From assembly GCA_016789745.1 (NCBI GenBank), contig JAEUQF010000319.1:20197-84196 (forward strand): a stretch of 64,000 bases of DNA. The letters are read 5' to 3'. The position numbers were made by a program, and so were the translations under genes. How positions within the stretch are numbered: position 1 is the first letter of the stretch; each line of letters opens with the position of its first letter. The notes below the pieces were generated by a model. That model was not told where the DNA came from. It did no database searches and saw only the letters and a program-made list of their open reading frames with translations. Shown one piece after another: positions 28,413 through 35,995 of this stretch. Origin of the DNA: Bryobacterales bacterium (GTDB lineage: Bacteria; Acidobacteriota; Terriglobia; Bryobacterales; Bryobacteraceae).

Positions 28413-28961
28413 CTACTTACAGGTGTTCACCACCACTTCCACGCGGCGGTTCTTTGCGCGGCCTTCCGGATCGTCGCTGCCGTCCGGCTTTGTGTTCGGC
28501 GCAGCAGGTCTTTTTCTACCGAAGCCGGCGGTCTTGGCACCCCCTGGCTGCAGGAAGCCGTTCGCTACCAGCCAAGCCTGTACGGCTTCGGCGCGCTTCT
28601 CGCTGAGGGTCTGATTATAGGCGTCGTTGCCATGTGCGTCAGTATGGCCTTCGATGGTGACGGGATTCCCGGCGTTCTTGTTCAGCAGGGGACCGAGAGC
28701 CTGCAGGGTCTCCTCGGCATCTTTCGAAAGCGCGGCCTGGTCGTAGGCGAAGAGCGCGTCGGCGCCCACAACCAGACGCTGCTCACACTTGGCGTCCTGG
28801 ATTTTAATGGCCTGAATCCCCTTAGGAACCTGCCACGGTCCCTTGGGTTGCCGGATCTCGCCAGGCACCTGCCATTTACTCTTAGGCTGCTGGATTTCGT
28901 ACTTCTTCGGCTGCTGCGCGGGGAGCGCAATCGCCACCGCAGCCAGCAGGGCGAGGGTCAC
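28413..28961 (-). CDS. OmpA-family peptidoglycan-binding protein
   Basis: A 182-residue protein with a signal peptide (cleavage near ALPAQ), a short Lys/Gln/Pro-rich repeat (QPKSKWQVPGEIRQPKGPWQ) and a C-terminal OmpA domain. The domain shows TIEGHTDAHGNDAYNQTLSE and a GFGRKRP...NRRVEVVV segment, including the Asp and Arg that bind diaminopimelate. It would tether the envelope to peptidoglycan. The GTG start overlaps the TGA of the upstream sulfatase (GTGA); frames extending further upstream run inside the sulfatase. The pairing with a sulfatase is unusual. Confidence 0.82.
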   Translation of the reverse strand: MTLALLAAVAIALPAQQPKKYEIQQPKSKWQVPGEIRQPKGPWQVPKGIQAIKIQDAKCEQRLVVGADALFAYDQAALSKDAEETLQALGPLLNKNAGNPVTIEGHTDAHGNDAYNQTLSEKRAEAVQAWLVANGFLQPGGAKTAGFGRKRPAAPNTKPDGSDDPEGRAKNRRVEVVVNTCK

Positions 28962-30355
28962 TCGCCCCCGCCGCGCACACGGATGGAATCGGGCACGTTC
29001 ACCGACGGCAGCCAGCGCGCCAGTTCCTGCTTGATCATGGTGTAGCGGGCATCGCCGGCCAGGTTGTGCCATTCCATCTCATCGTCCACATGGTCGTAGA
29101 GTTCTTCGGTGCCATCGGAATAGCGAATATATCGCCAGCGGTCACTGCGAACGGAATGATTGTTGCGACCGAAGGTGGTGAGCGCAGGACGTTCGCGCGG
29201 GGCGGCGGGGTTCTTCAACAGCGGCACCAGACTCTCGCCCTCCACGCCCGGCTTGGCCGTCAAGCCGTGCAGTTCGATGAGCGTGGGATAGATATCCATG
29301 AGGCTCACGGGCCGGGTGCATTTGCCGCCGGGCTTGGTTACGCCGGGTGCGGTCATCATCAGCACATTGTGGGTGGCCTCTTCCCAGAGGGCGAACTTGC
29401 GCCAGTGCAGCTTTTCGCCCAGGTGCCAGCCATGGTCGCTCCACAGAACCACGGTGGTGTTGTCTTTATGCGGGCTGGCATCCAGGGCATCCAGCACCTT
29501 GCCAAGCTGCGTATCGGCGAAGGCGATAGACGCCAGGTAACCTTGGACGGCTTTGCGGTATTGATTGTACTTCAGAACCTTGGCATGATCGCCATCGGGC
29601 TTTGCCATCTTCTTCCCGATAGGCGGCACGTCGTCCAGGTCATCGTCCTTCACGCTGGGCATGCGGATCTTATCCAGGGGGAACATGTCGAAGTACTTCT
29701 CCGGCACGTACCACGGCAGGTGTGGACGGAACAGGCCGCAGGCCAGGAGGAAGGGCTTCTCATGCTGTTTCGCAAGTTGCGCGGTTACGTACTTGACCAC
29801 CTGGCCATCGCCCATCTCGCTGTCCGACACCTTCACCGGGCCCCAGTCGAAGTGGGCGGTGTTCGGGATGCCGTTGAGCGGGCGGCCTTCGGGCATGGGG
29901 TCGGCCGGCTTCTGTTTGTCGGGCGCGGGGAACCATTCGTCCCAACTGGCCGGGTCGGGGAAGGCGTCGTGGTAGATCTTGCCGGAGCCGAGCGTCTTAT
30001 AGCCGTTGGTGCGGAAGTGCTGCGCGATGGTGACCGCATCCTTGGCTTGCGGGGATTGACGGAAGGGCTGGTTGTTGTCGTAGACGCCGGTGGAGGACGG
30101 CCGCATGCCGGTCATCAAAGCGGCTCGCGAGGGGTTGCAGAGCGGCGCCGCGCAGTAGGCCTTTGTGAACAGGACGCCGCGCGAGGCAAGGCGGTCGAAG
30201 TTCGGAGTCTTCGTATCGGGATGGCCGCCGAGACAGCCAATCCAGTCGTTGAGATCGTCGACGGCGATGAACAGGACGTTCTTGCGGCCGGCGGGGCGCT
30301 GCGCGGCTAACGGCGCGGCCAGCGTGGAGGCGAAGAGTTGGCGGCGAGTCATCAT
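28958..30355 (-). CDS. Sulfatase (iduronate-2-sulfatase-like)
   Basis: A 465-residue exported type I sulfatase. The leader is MMTRRQLFASTLAAPLAAQ. The metal-binding FIAVDDLNDWIGCLGG near residues 30-45 and the formylglycine motif CNPSR (Cys to be oxidised) are intact, and HDAFP, SDHGWHLGE and WRKFALWEE are family segments. It would remove sulfate from a glycan or similar ester outside the cytoplasm. A maturase for formylglycine formation is not in the window. Translationally coupled to the OmpA-family gene. Confidence 0.9.
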   Translation of the reverse strand: MMTRRQLFASTLAAPLAAQRPAGRKNVLFIAVDDLNDWIGCLGGHPDTKTPNFDRLASRGVLFTKAYCAAPLCNPSRAALMTGMRPSSTGVYDNNQPFRQSPQAKDAVTIAQHFRTNGYKTLGSGKIYHDAFPDPASWDEWFPAPDKQKPADPMPEGRPLNGIPNTAHFDWGPVKVSDSEMGDGQVVKYVTAQLAKQHEKPFLLACGLFRPHLPWYVPEKYFDMFPLDKIRMPSVKDDDLDDVPPIGKKMAKPDGDHAKVLKYNQYRKAVQGYLASIAFADTQLGKVLDALDASPHKDNTTVVLWSDHGWHLGEKLHWRKFALWEEATHNVLMMTAPGVTKPGGKCTRPVSLMDIYPTLIELHGLTAKPGVEGESLVPLLKNPAAPRERPALTTFGRNNHSVRSDRWRYIRYSDGTEELYDHVDDEMEWHNLAGDARYTMIKQELARWLPSVNVPDSIRVRGGGE

Positions 30356-30369
30356 GATGATGCGAGTCC

Positions 30370-31143
30370 TTACTTGAGAAATCCACTACGGCCGGGGTCG
30401 GCCAGGGTGATGCGGGCGTTTTCTTCGTCGTCGATGGCGAGCAGTTCGCGTTCGGCGGGCGTGAGGGATGCCTTGGTTTCTTCACTGAGTAACTGGCGTT
30501 GGAGCTGCTGCTGGGGCTTGTCCCAGCGCGTGTAGAAGGCGTGCAGACAGCGGCGCGGGCCGCCGGAGCGATTGGCCGTCCCGCCGTGCCAGGCGTGGGT
30601 GTTGATCACGGCCACCGTGCCTGCGGGCGCAATGACCAGCACTTCGTCCGGATGCGGCGCCATGGCGTCAGCCATGACATCCTGTGGGAACTTGCCCCAT
30701 TTGTGGGAACCGGGCACGACGCGCGTGGCACCGTTCTCCGCCGTGAAATCGTCCAGAATCCAAATGACATTGCAGACAATGTTGCCCTGCGCGTCTGGAA
30801 GTTGGCCGGAGTCGATGTGCAGCGGCTGCACCCAATCGGAGTTCGGCTGCGGCGAGCGGGCGTTGAGGCTGCTGAGCTTGAACCGGCCCGGTATGACCGC
30901 AGCAACATACGCCAGAATCTCCGGCATGGCGACGATGCGGCGGAACACGGCGCCTTTGTCCACCACGTTCGCCAGACGCTGGGTTTGCGGCTCTTTCTTG
31001 AACTCGGAGCCGGCGGCGTCGCCCTCTGCTGCGAAGACGCGATCAAGGTTTTCCCGGAGTTCCGCCAGCAGGGCCGGGCTCATAAAGCCAGGCAATAGCA
31101 CATACCCCTGTTCGTCCAGTTGTGTGCGCTCGGAAGGAGACAT
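30370..31143 (-). CDS. Phytanoyl-CoA dioxygenase family protein
   Basis: A 257-residue Fe(II)/2-oxoglutarate-dependent oxygenase-like protein. The jelly-roll fold is suggested by the metal ligands HID (in LHIDSG) and a distal His in NTHAWHGGTANRS, with an Arg nearby for 2-oxoglutarate. FTAENGATRVVPGSH is the family signature. Substrate unknown. The ATG at 31143 is chosen because TACAAT (31150-31155, minus strand) stands exactly six bases upstream; longer frames would start outside that transcript. It is 14 bp from the divergent waaF start. Confidence 0.83.
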   Translation of the reverse strand: MSPSERTQLDEQGYVLLPGFMSPALLAELRENLDRVFAAEGDAAGSEFKKEPQTQRLANVVDKGAVFRRIVAMPEILAYVAAVIPGRFKLSSLNARSPQPNSDWVQPLHIDSGQLPDAQGNIVCNVIWILDDFTAENGATRVVPGSHKWGKFPQDVMADAMAPHPDEVLVIAPAGTVAVINTHAWHGGTANRSGGPRRCLHAFYTRWDKPQQQLQRQLLSEETKASLTPAERELLAIDDEENARITLADPGRSGFLK

Positions 31144-31145
31144 GG

Positions 31146-31155
31146 GATGATTGTA
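31146..31155. promoter_or_regulatory. Overlapping divergent -10 elements (phytanoyl dioxygenase gene and waaF)
   Basis: On the minus strand, TACAAT (31150-31155) is six bases from the ATG at 31143. On the plus strand, GATGAT (31146-31151) is six bases from the TTG at 31158. The two hexamers overlap by two bases, so the two promoters should compete and both mRNAs should be leaderless. The minus-strand element is the stronger match. Confidence 0.4.
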
Positions 31156-31157
31156 CA

Positions 31158-32198
31158 TTGGTCCGACCGCTGCCCCACATCGACCGTTTACTGGTCCGCG
31201 CCACAAACTGGGTAGGAGATGCCGTGATGAGTTTACCGGCGTTGAGAGCCCTGCGCGAGCACTATCCCAATGCCCACATCGCCGTGCTGGCTTTGCCGTG
31301 GGTAGCGGATCTATATGGCCGCGAGCCCTTCTGCGATGAAGTGATTCCGTATCCGTCGGGACGTGGGCGCAAAGATTGGCGTGCGAAGCTGCATCTGGCG
31401 TCGGCATTGAAGGCGACTCGCTTCGACGCGGCTATCCTGCTGCAGAACGCCTTCGAGGCGGCGCTGGTGGCCTGGCTGGCCCGCATTCCGGTGCGGATTG
31501 GGTATAACCGCGACGGGCGCGGGCTGCTATTGACGCATGCAATCCCGGTACCGGCCAAGGGCAGCATTCCACGGCACGAGAGCTATTACTATCTGGAGTT
31601 GCTGCGTCGCGCGGGATTACAGCCGGCGTGGCCCGACGAGATGGTGATCCGGCTGGACGGAGCGGCGTCGGCACGCGAGACGGGGCTGGCGGCATTGGCG
31701 AAGTTGGGCATTCGCGGGCCCGTGGTTGGTGTATCGCCGGGTGCGGCCTATGGCAACGCCAAGCGGTGGCTGCCGGAGCGCTTCGCAGAAGCCGCGGCCA
31801 AGCTGGGCAAAACTGTGCTGCTGTTCGGATCGGGTTCCGAGCGGGACCTGTGCGAAACGGTGGCGAATGACCTGCGCGGCCGGGGTGTCGAGGTTCACAA
31901 CATGGCCGGGCGTACGACGCTGCGGGAGTTCATCGAAATGGTAGCGGCGTGCCGCGTGATGCTGACGAACGATTCCGGCGCGATGCATATTTCCTCGGCA
32001 CTGGGCGTACCCACCGTGACGGTGTTCGGCGCGACCGATCATATCGGCACCGGGCCTACGGGGCCACTGGCGCGGATCGTGCGCGAGCCTGTAGAATGCA
32101 GCCCGTGCCTGTTGCGCGAATGCCCGATTGATCACCGCTGCATGAAGGCGGTGACCGCGGACCGCGTGGTTGAGGAGGCGTTACACATCATCCAATGA
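31158..32198 (+). CDS. waaF: Lipopolysaccharide heptosyltransferase II
   Basis: A 346-residue GT9-family transferase that adds the second heptose to the lipopolysaccharide inner core from ADP-heptose at the inner membrane. TNWVGDAVMSLPAL near the N-terminus and NDSGAMHISSALGVPTVTVF with the following GATDH are the family signatures for acceptor and ADP-heptose binding. The TTG at 31158 is preferred over a GTG at 31122, which would begin inside the divergent gene. First of four overlapping genes (waaF, small protein, waaC, methyltransferase). Confidence 0.88.
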   Translation: MVRPLPHIDRLLVRATNWVGDAVMSLPALRALREHYPNAHIAVLALPWVADLYGREPFCDEVIPYPSGRGRKDWRAKLHLASALKATRFDAAILLQNAFEAALVAWLARIPVRIGYNRDGRGLLLTHAIPVPAKGSIPRHESYYYLELLRRAGLQPAWPDEMVIRLDGAASARETGLAALAKLGIRGPVVGVSPGAAYGNAKRWLPERFAEAAAKLGKTVLLFGSGSERDLCETVANDLRGRGVEVHNMAGRTTLREFIEMVAACRVMLTNDSGAMHISSALGVPTVTVFGATDHIGTGPTGPLARIVREPVECSPCLLRECPIDHRCMKAVTADRVVEEALHIIQ

Positions 32199-32509
32199 TC
32201 GACACCAGAACCAAGATTGTTCCTTACGAGCAGATTGATCCGGCATTGCCGCAAGTAGCGGCGTATTGCGACCCGCTGCTGCCGGAGCACATTGCGGAGT
32301 TGGCAGCGCTGGGGCACGACATCGCCATTTTGTTGGTAACACCGCCCGATGCCTATCTGGAGCAGCGTGCGCGGGCGGAGTTGGCTGCTTCTTTGGGGTT
32401 TGTGAAGGCTGTAGCAATCGTGGACGAGGCACAGCATCCGGTACTGGAGAAAGAAGCGCAGCGGCGGGCGGCCTTTTTGGCCTATGTGCGGGAGCGGGCC
32501 CGCGACTAG
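32195..32509 (+). CDS. Small protein resembling a degenerate heptose-phosphate nucleotidyltransferase
   Basis: A 104-residue protein with an ATGA overlap to waaF and its stop directly before the waaC ATG. By eye, residues 5-77 follow the layout of the RfaE/HldE C-terminal adenylyltransferase: a KIVPYEQ start, a CDPLLPEH stretch where the family has FDLLHAGH, an alternating ILLVTPPDA strand where it has VVGVNSDA, and RAELAASLGFVKAVAIVDE where it has RAELLAALxxVDxVVxFDE. The catalytic HxGH is not preserved (LPEH), so it is probably not an active transferase. This is an inference; unknown protein is the safe label. Confidence 0.5.
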   Translation: MIDTRTKIVPYEQIDPALPQVAAYCDPLLPEHIAELAALGHDIAILLVTPPDAYLEQRARAELAASLGFVKAVAIVDEAQHPVLEKEAQRRAAFLAYVRERARD

Positions 32510-33442
32510 ATGCGGGAAATCCTGGTTATCCGCCTGGGCGCCATGGGCGACGTGATTCACGTATTGCCCGCGGTGGCGGCTTTGCGGGAGAGCTTTCCCC
32601 AAACGCGGTTAACTTGGATTGTGGAGCCGCGGTGGATGCCGCTGATCGACAGCGTACTGGTGCACCAGGTGATTCCGTTGAATCGTCGAAAGTGGGCCAG
32701 CGTCCGGCAGGCCTGGGCGTCGATGCGGGTGCGGGCGTTTGACCTGGCCATCGACTTCCAGGGGTTGATAAAGTCCGCACTGGTGGCGAAAGCGTCCGGT
32801 GCAGCGCGGGTGGCCGGCTACGCGAACCCGCGGGAGACGCCAGCGCGGTGGTTTTACGATGTGCTGGTGAAGCCGGAATCGGCACATATTGTGGATCACC
32901 ATCTGGAGTTGGCGCAGGCAATCGGCGCCGCGGGGAAGGCGAAGAGCTTCCCGTTGCCGGCGGGCACAGCGGAGGGCACGCTGCCCGCGGGCCGGTTCGT
33001 GTTGGCGTGCCCCTTCGCCGGGTGGGCTTCGAAGGAATGGCCGCTGGACCGCTATGCGGAACTGGGGCGGCTGCTTGCCGCGCATAACGTGCGGCTGGTG
33101 TTGAACGGGCATCCGGCGGTAGAGGCGCAATTGCGCCGGCTGGAGCACGTGAACGTGCATATCTCGTCGATCGCCGGGCTCATTGATGCTACGCGTCGTG
33201 CATCGGCGGTATTGGGCCTGGACAGCGGCCCCTTACATTTGGCGGCGGCTTTACAGAAGCCGGGCGTCGCTCTATTCGGCCCGACGGACCCCGCGCGCAA
33301 CGGGCCATATGGCAGTACAATTCGAGTCTTGCGCTCTGCTGACGCGGTGACATCTTATAAGCGCCTCCCGGAGGTGGACCCAAGCATGCTGGCCCTCACG
33401 CCGGCCGAAGTGGGCAAGGCCCTGCTGGAGGTGCTTTCGTGA
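32510..33442 (+). CDS. waaC: Lipopolysaccharide heptosyltransferase I family protein
   Basis: A 310-residue GT9 transferase that would add the first heptose to Kdo of the inner core. The N-terminus REILVIRLGAMGDVIHVLPA, the central AIDFQGLIKSAL and the C-terminal GLDSGPLHLAAALQKPGVAL match WaaC. The ATG immediately follows the previous stop, and its TGA overlaps the GTG of the methyltransferase gene. With waaF upstream this is a compact inner-core cassette; ADP-heptose synthesis genes are not in the window. Confidence 0.87.
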   Translation: MREILVIRLGAMGDVIHVLPAVAALRESFPQTRLTWIVEPRWMPLIDSVLVHQVIPLNRRKWASVRQAWASMRVRAFDLAIDFQGLIKSALVAKASGAARVAGYANPRETPARWFYDVLVKPESAHIVDHHLELAQAIGAAGKAKSFPLPAGTAEGTLPAGRFVLACPFAGWASKEWPLDRYAELGRLLAAHNVRLVLNGHPAVEAQLRRLEHVNVHISSIAGLIDATRRASAVLGLDSGPLHLAAALQKPGVALFGPTDPARNGPYGSTIRVLRSADAVTSYKRLPEVDPSMLALTPAEVGKALLEVLS

Positions 33443-33984
33443 CGTTCCCCAAGCCCTATGCCGACGCGGTGCAACGGCTGCGCGTGCCGGGAGGCTTCGT
33501 GCTGCTGGGCGCGTTCCTGCTGTTGTCCAACCCCAGCCTGGAACGGATTTTGTGGGGGTTGCCGGTGAGTTTCCTGGGCCTGCTGATTCGCGCCTGGGCC
33601 GCGGGGCACCTGGAAAAGAATGAGAACCTCACGGTTTCCGGCCCCTATGCCTATGTGCGCAACCCACTCTATGGCGGTTCGCTGCTGCTGGCTGGCGGAT
33701 TGGTGATCGGCTCGCGCAGTTGGGCCGTTGCGGCCATCTTTGCGGCTACCTTCCTGCTGATTTATCTGCCCGTGATCCAGCAGGAAGAGCAACACCTGCG
33801 GAAGCTGTTCCCGGCCTATCGAGCCTACGCCGAGCGGGTGCCATCCCTGGTGCCGTCGCTATCTCCCGCCCCGTCGGACAAGCCGTTTCGCGCGGCGCTC
33901 TACGGGAAGAACAAGGAATGGAAGGCGCTGTCCGGCTACCTGATCGGGCTGCTGTATCTGATCGTGCGGGCGGTGATCGGCTGA
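33439..33984 (+). CDS. Isoprenylcysteine carboxyl methyltransferase-like membrane protein
   Basis: A 181-residue protein with about four membrane helices and the ICMT/PEMT signature GPYAYVRNPLYGGSLLLAGG (about 70-89), which binds S-adenosylmethionine at the membrane surface. A glutamate-rich EEQHLRKLFPAYRAYAERVP follows, as in the family. Bacterial members methylate small lipid or isoprenoid substrates; the substrate here is unknown. It begins with a GTG overlapping the waaC stop, suggesting a role in envelope lipid modification. Confidence 0.8.
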   Translation: MTFPKPYADAVQRLRVPGGFVLLGAFLLLSNPSLERILWGLPVSFLGLLIRAWAAGHLEKNENLTVSGPYAYVRNPLYGGSLLLAGGLVIGSRSWAVAAIFAATFLLIYLPVIQQEEQHLRKLFPAYRAYAERVPSLVPSLSPAPSDKPFRAALYGKNKEWKALSGYLIGLLYLIVRAVIG

Positions 33985-34764
33985 TTAGCGCAGCGGCGAA
34001 TAGGGCGCCGCACGCAGCAACACATTCGAGATGTTGGAGACGATCTCGGCGTCGCTCAGGCCGGGTGTGCCGCGCAGTTTCAGCCATTCGGGATCGGCCA
34101 GAAACGCCTGCCAGGCCTTGTCGCGAGCGGCGAGACTTTCGTACACCACCAAGTAGGTCAGGTTCGGCATGTCCGATCCGGCGATGGCTTCGCCGAAGAA
34201 CACCGGCGTGATGCCTACGCGGCGGAAGATGCCGATCTCGCCGCCGGATTCGAACATGCCAATCTTCCTCTGCAGCGTCACGGGGCTGTTCGATTCATAG
34301 CGGCGCAGTTCGAACACGCGGCCGGGCTTGGCGCTGTCGACGCCCGGGTATTCCACCGTAGGCATGGTTCCGAAGGCCCGGAGCAGCGTGGTTTCCACGC
34401 GAACATAGCTGAGCCCACCCTTGGCATCCAACGCCGCCAGTTCTTTCTGATAGGCCTTGTCGGAAGCCATCTTCTGCAGTGCGGCGTCCATGGCGGCCAT
34501 CGAGTCAAAGCTGGACAGCACCAGCAGGAACGGCCCATTCGGCGCAATGAAGTTGCTGAAGGCGCCATGCACCTTGCCGCCGGCGCGGGCCACGGCCGGG
34601 ATAAACGCCTGCCGGACATAATCGTTGGTGCGCTGCCCCTGCCCATCGGCGCTGTTGCGCAGTTGGAAGTAGCGAAGTTCGAGGATCTGGGGGCTGCCAC
34701 TGGCGGCGGCCAGCGGTGCGCCGGCGGCGGCGGGGACGGCGAGAAGAGATTTGCGGCGAGTCAT
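33985..34764 (-). CDS. NIPSNAP family protein
   Basis: A 259-residue exported protein with a short twin-arginine-like leader (MTRRKSLLAVPAAAGAPLA). It contains two NIPSNAP-type ferredoxin-like repeats: LELRYFQLRNSA and following, then FELRRYESNSPVTLQRKIGM. The family is common in soil Acidobacteria, with no established biochemical role. It is divergent from the MarR regulator, with 87 bases between start codons, so MarR may control it. Its stop abuts the methyltransferase stop. Confidence 0.82.
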   Translation of the reverse strand: MTRRKSLLAVPAAAGAPLAAASGSPQILELRYFQLRNSADGQGQRTNDYVRQAFIPAVARAGGKVHGAFSNFIAPNGPFLLVLSSFDSMAAMDAALQKMASDKAYQKELAALDAKGGLSYVRVETTLLRAFGTMPTVEYPGVDSAKPGRVFELRRYESNSPVTLQRKIGMFESGGEIGIFRRVGITPVFFGEAIAGSDMPNLTYLVVYESLAARDKAWQAFLADPEWLKLRGTPGLSDAEIVSNISNVLLRAAPYSPLR

Positions 34765-34816
34765 GGGAAAACACCTAGTTTAGACGATAATCCCATCCGA
34801 TCTTACAGTCTTCCGA

Positions 34817-34845
34817 TTGACGGTATTCGTTAAAACGGATAGCCT
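34817..34845 (+). promoter_or_regulatory. Promoter and possible operator of the MarR gene
   Basis: TTGACG (34817-34822) and TAGCCT (34840-34845) are 17 bases apart. The GTG start codon follows after exactly six bases, predicting a leaderless mRNA. Between the hexamers, CGTT-AA-AACG (34828-34837) forms a small perfect dyad that a MarR dimer could use for autoregulation and for control of the divergent NIPSNAP gene. Confidence 0.4.
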
Positions 34846-34851
34846 GAAGAG

Positions 34852-35322
34852 GTGTCCGGAAAACTCGCAGCCGATATCAAGCAGACAAAGCCTTTTCGTC
34901 ATATCGAAGAGGAAGCCTTCCTGAACCTGCTGCGAACCACGGATGCCCTGAAGCAGGGCGAAACCGAATTTCTGGACAGCTACAACCTGTCGCATGCGCA
35001 GTATAACGTGCTCCGGATTCTGCGCGGTGCGGGTAAGGATGGCCTGCCCTGCGGCGAGATCGGCGCCCGCATGATCACCCGCGATCCGGACATCACGCGG
35101 TTGCTGGACCGGTTGGAAAAGCGCGGTTTGGCGCAGCGTTGCCGCGAATCGAAGGACCGTCGCGTGGTGACGGCGCGTATCGCACCGGCAGGTTTGGAAC
35201 TTCTGGCGACGATGGAGGCTCCCCTCATGGAGATGCTGAAGGGCTTGCTGGGACACATGTCGCAGAAGGACCTGAAGACGTTCATCGAGTTGCTGGAGAA
35301 GGCGCGGGAAAGCAAAGGGTGA
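34852..35322 (+). CDS. MarR family transcriptional regulator
   Basis: A 156-residue winged-helix dimer. The helix-turn-helix covers GEIGARMITRDPDITRLLDR (about residues 64-83), and the wing follows with KRGLAQRCRESKDRRVV, a strong MarR signature with the DRR motif. The effector is unknown. The GTG at 34852 is supported by a well-spaced promoter immediately upstream. Likely targets are itself and the divergent NIPSNAP gene, or the downstream YceI gene. Confidence 0.87.
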   Translation: MSGKLAADIKQTKPFRHIEEEAFLNLLRTTDALKQGETEFLDSYNLSHAQYNVLRILRGAGKDGLPCGEIGARMITRDPDITRLLDRLEKRGLAQRCRESKDRRVVTARIAPAGLELLATMEAPLMEMLKGLLGHMSQKDLKTFIELLEKARESKG

Positions 35323-35398
35323 ATCCAACGCCGGGCCGGCAGCATCTGGTGTAGTGCGCCACATTTAGCGTTACAACGATATCCGTAAAGAGGAATAC

Positions 35399-35995
35399 AT
35401 GACCCGCTCCTTCGTTCTTGCCGCTCTTGCCTTCGCCACCGCCCTCGCCGCCGCTCCGCGCGACGCCGCGGCCCCGGCCACCTACACCATCGACGGCACA
35501 CACTCGTCAGTGGAGTTCAGCGTCCGCCACATGATGGTGTCGAACGTAAAGGGCAGTTTTCAGAAAGTGACCGGCTCCGCCGTGTACGACGCCAACAATC
35601 TGGCGGCTTCCAAACTGGAGGCCACCATTGATGTGAACACCATCAACACCAATGAGCCGAAGCGCGACGCTCACCTGAAGAGCCCGGACTTCTTCGATAC
35701 GGCGAAGTATCCGTCGATGACGTTCCAGTCCACGCGGTTCGTGAAGAGCGGCGACGGCCTGAAGGTGACAGGCAACCTGACCATCCATGGCGTGACGAAG
35801 CCGGTGACGTTCACCGTAGAGACCACTCCCGAAGTGAAGGATGCCTACGGCAAGCTGCGGTTGGGCGCCAGCGCGACAACCACCATCAACCGTAAGGATT
35901 TCGGACTGACGTGGAACAAGATGCTGGAAGCCGGCGGCGTGGCGGTGAGCGACGAAGTGAAGCTCGCGCTGGATATCGCCTTCGTGAAGAACTAA
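35399..35995 (+). CDS. YceI family periplasmic protein
   Basis: A 198-residue exported lipocalin-like protein. A signal peptide (about 1-25) precedes the family core: YTIDGTHSSVEFSVRHMMVS, then the KSPDFFDTAKYPSMTFQST region and VTGNLTIHGVTKPVTF. Relatives bind polyisoprenoids in a beta-barrel pocket. A GAGG ribosome site lies close before the ATG. Its stop overlaps that of the opposing adaptor gene by four bases. Confidence 0.9.
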   Translation: MTRSFVLAALAFATALAAAPRDAAAPATYTIDGTHSSVEFSVRHMMVSNVKGSFQKVTGSAVYDANNLAASKLEATIDVNTINTNEPKRDAHLKSPDFFDTAKYPSMTFQSTRFVKSGDGLKVTGNLTIHGVTKPVTFTVETTPEVKDAYGKLRLGASATTTINRKDFGLTWNKMLEAGGVAVSDEVKLALDIAFVKN

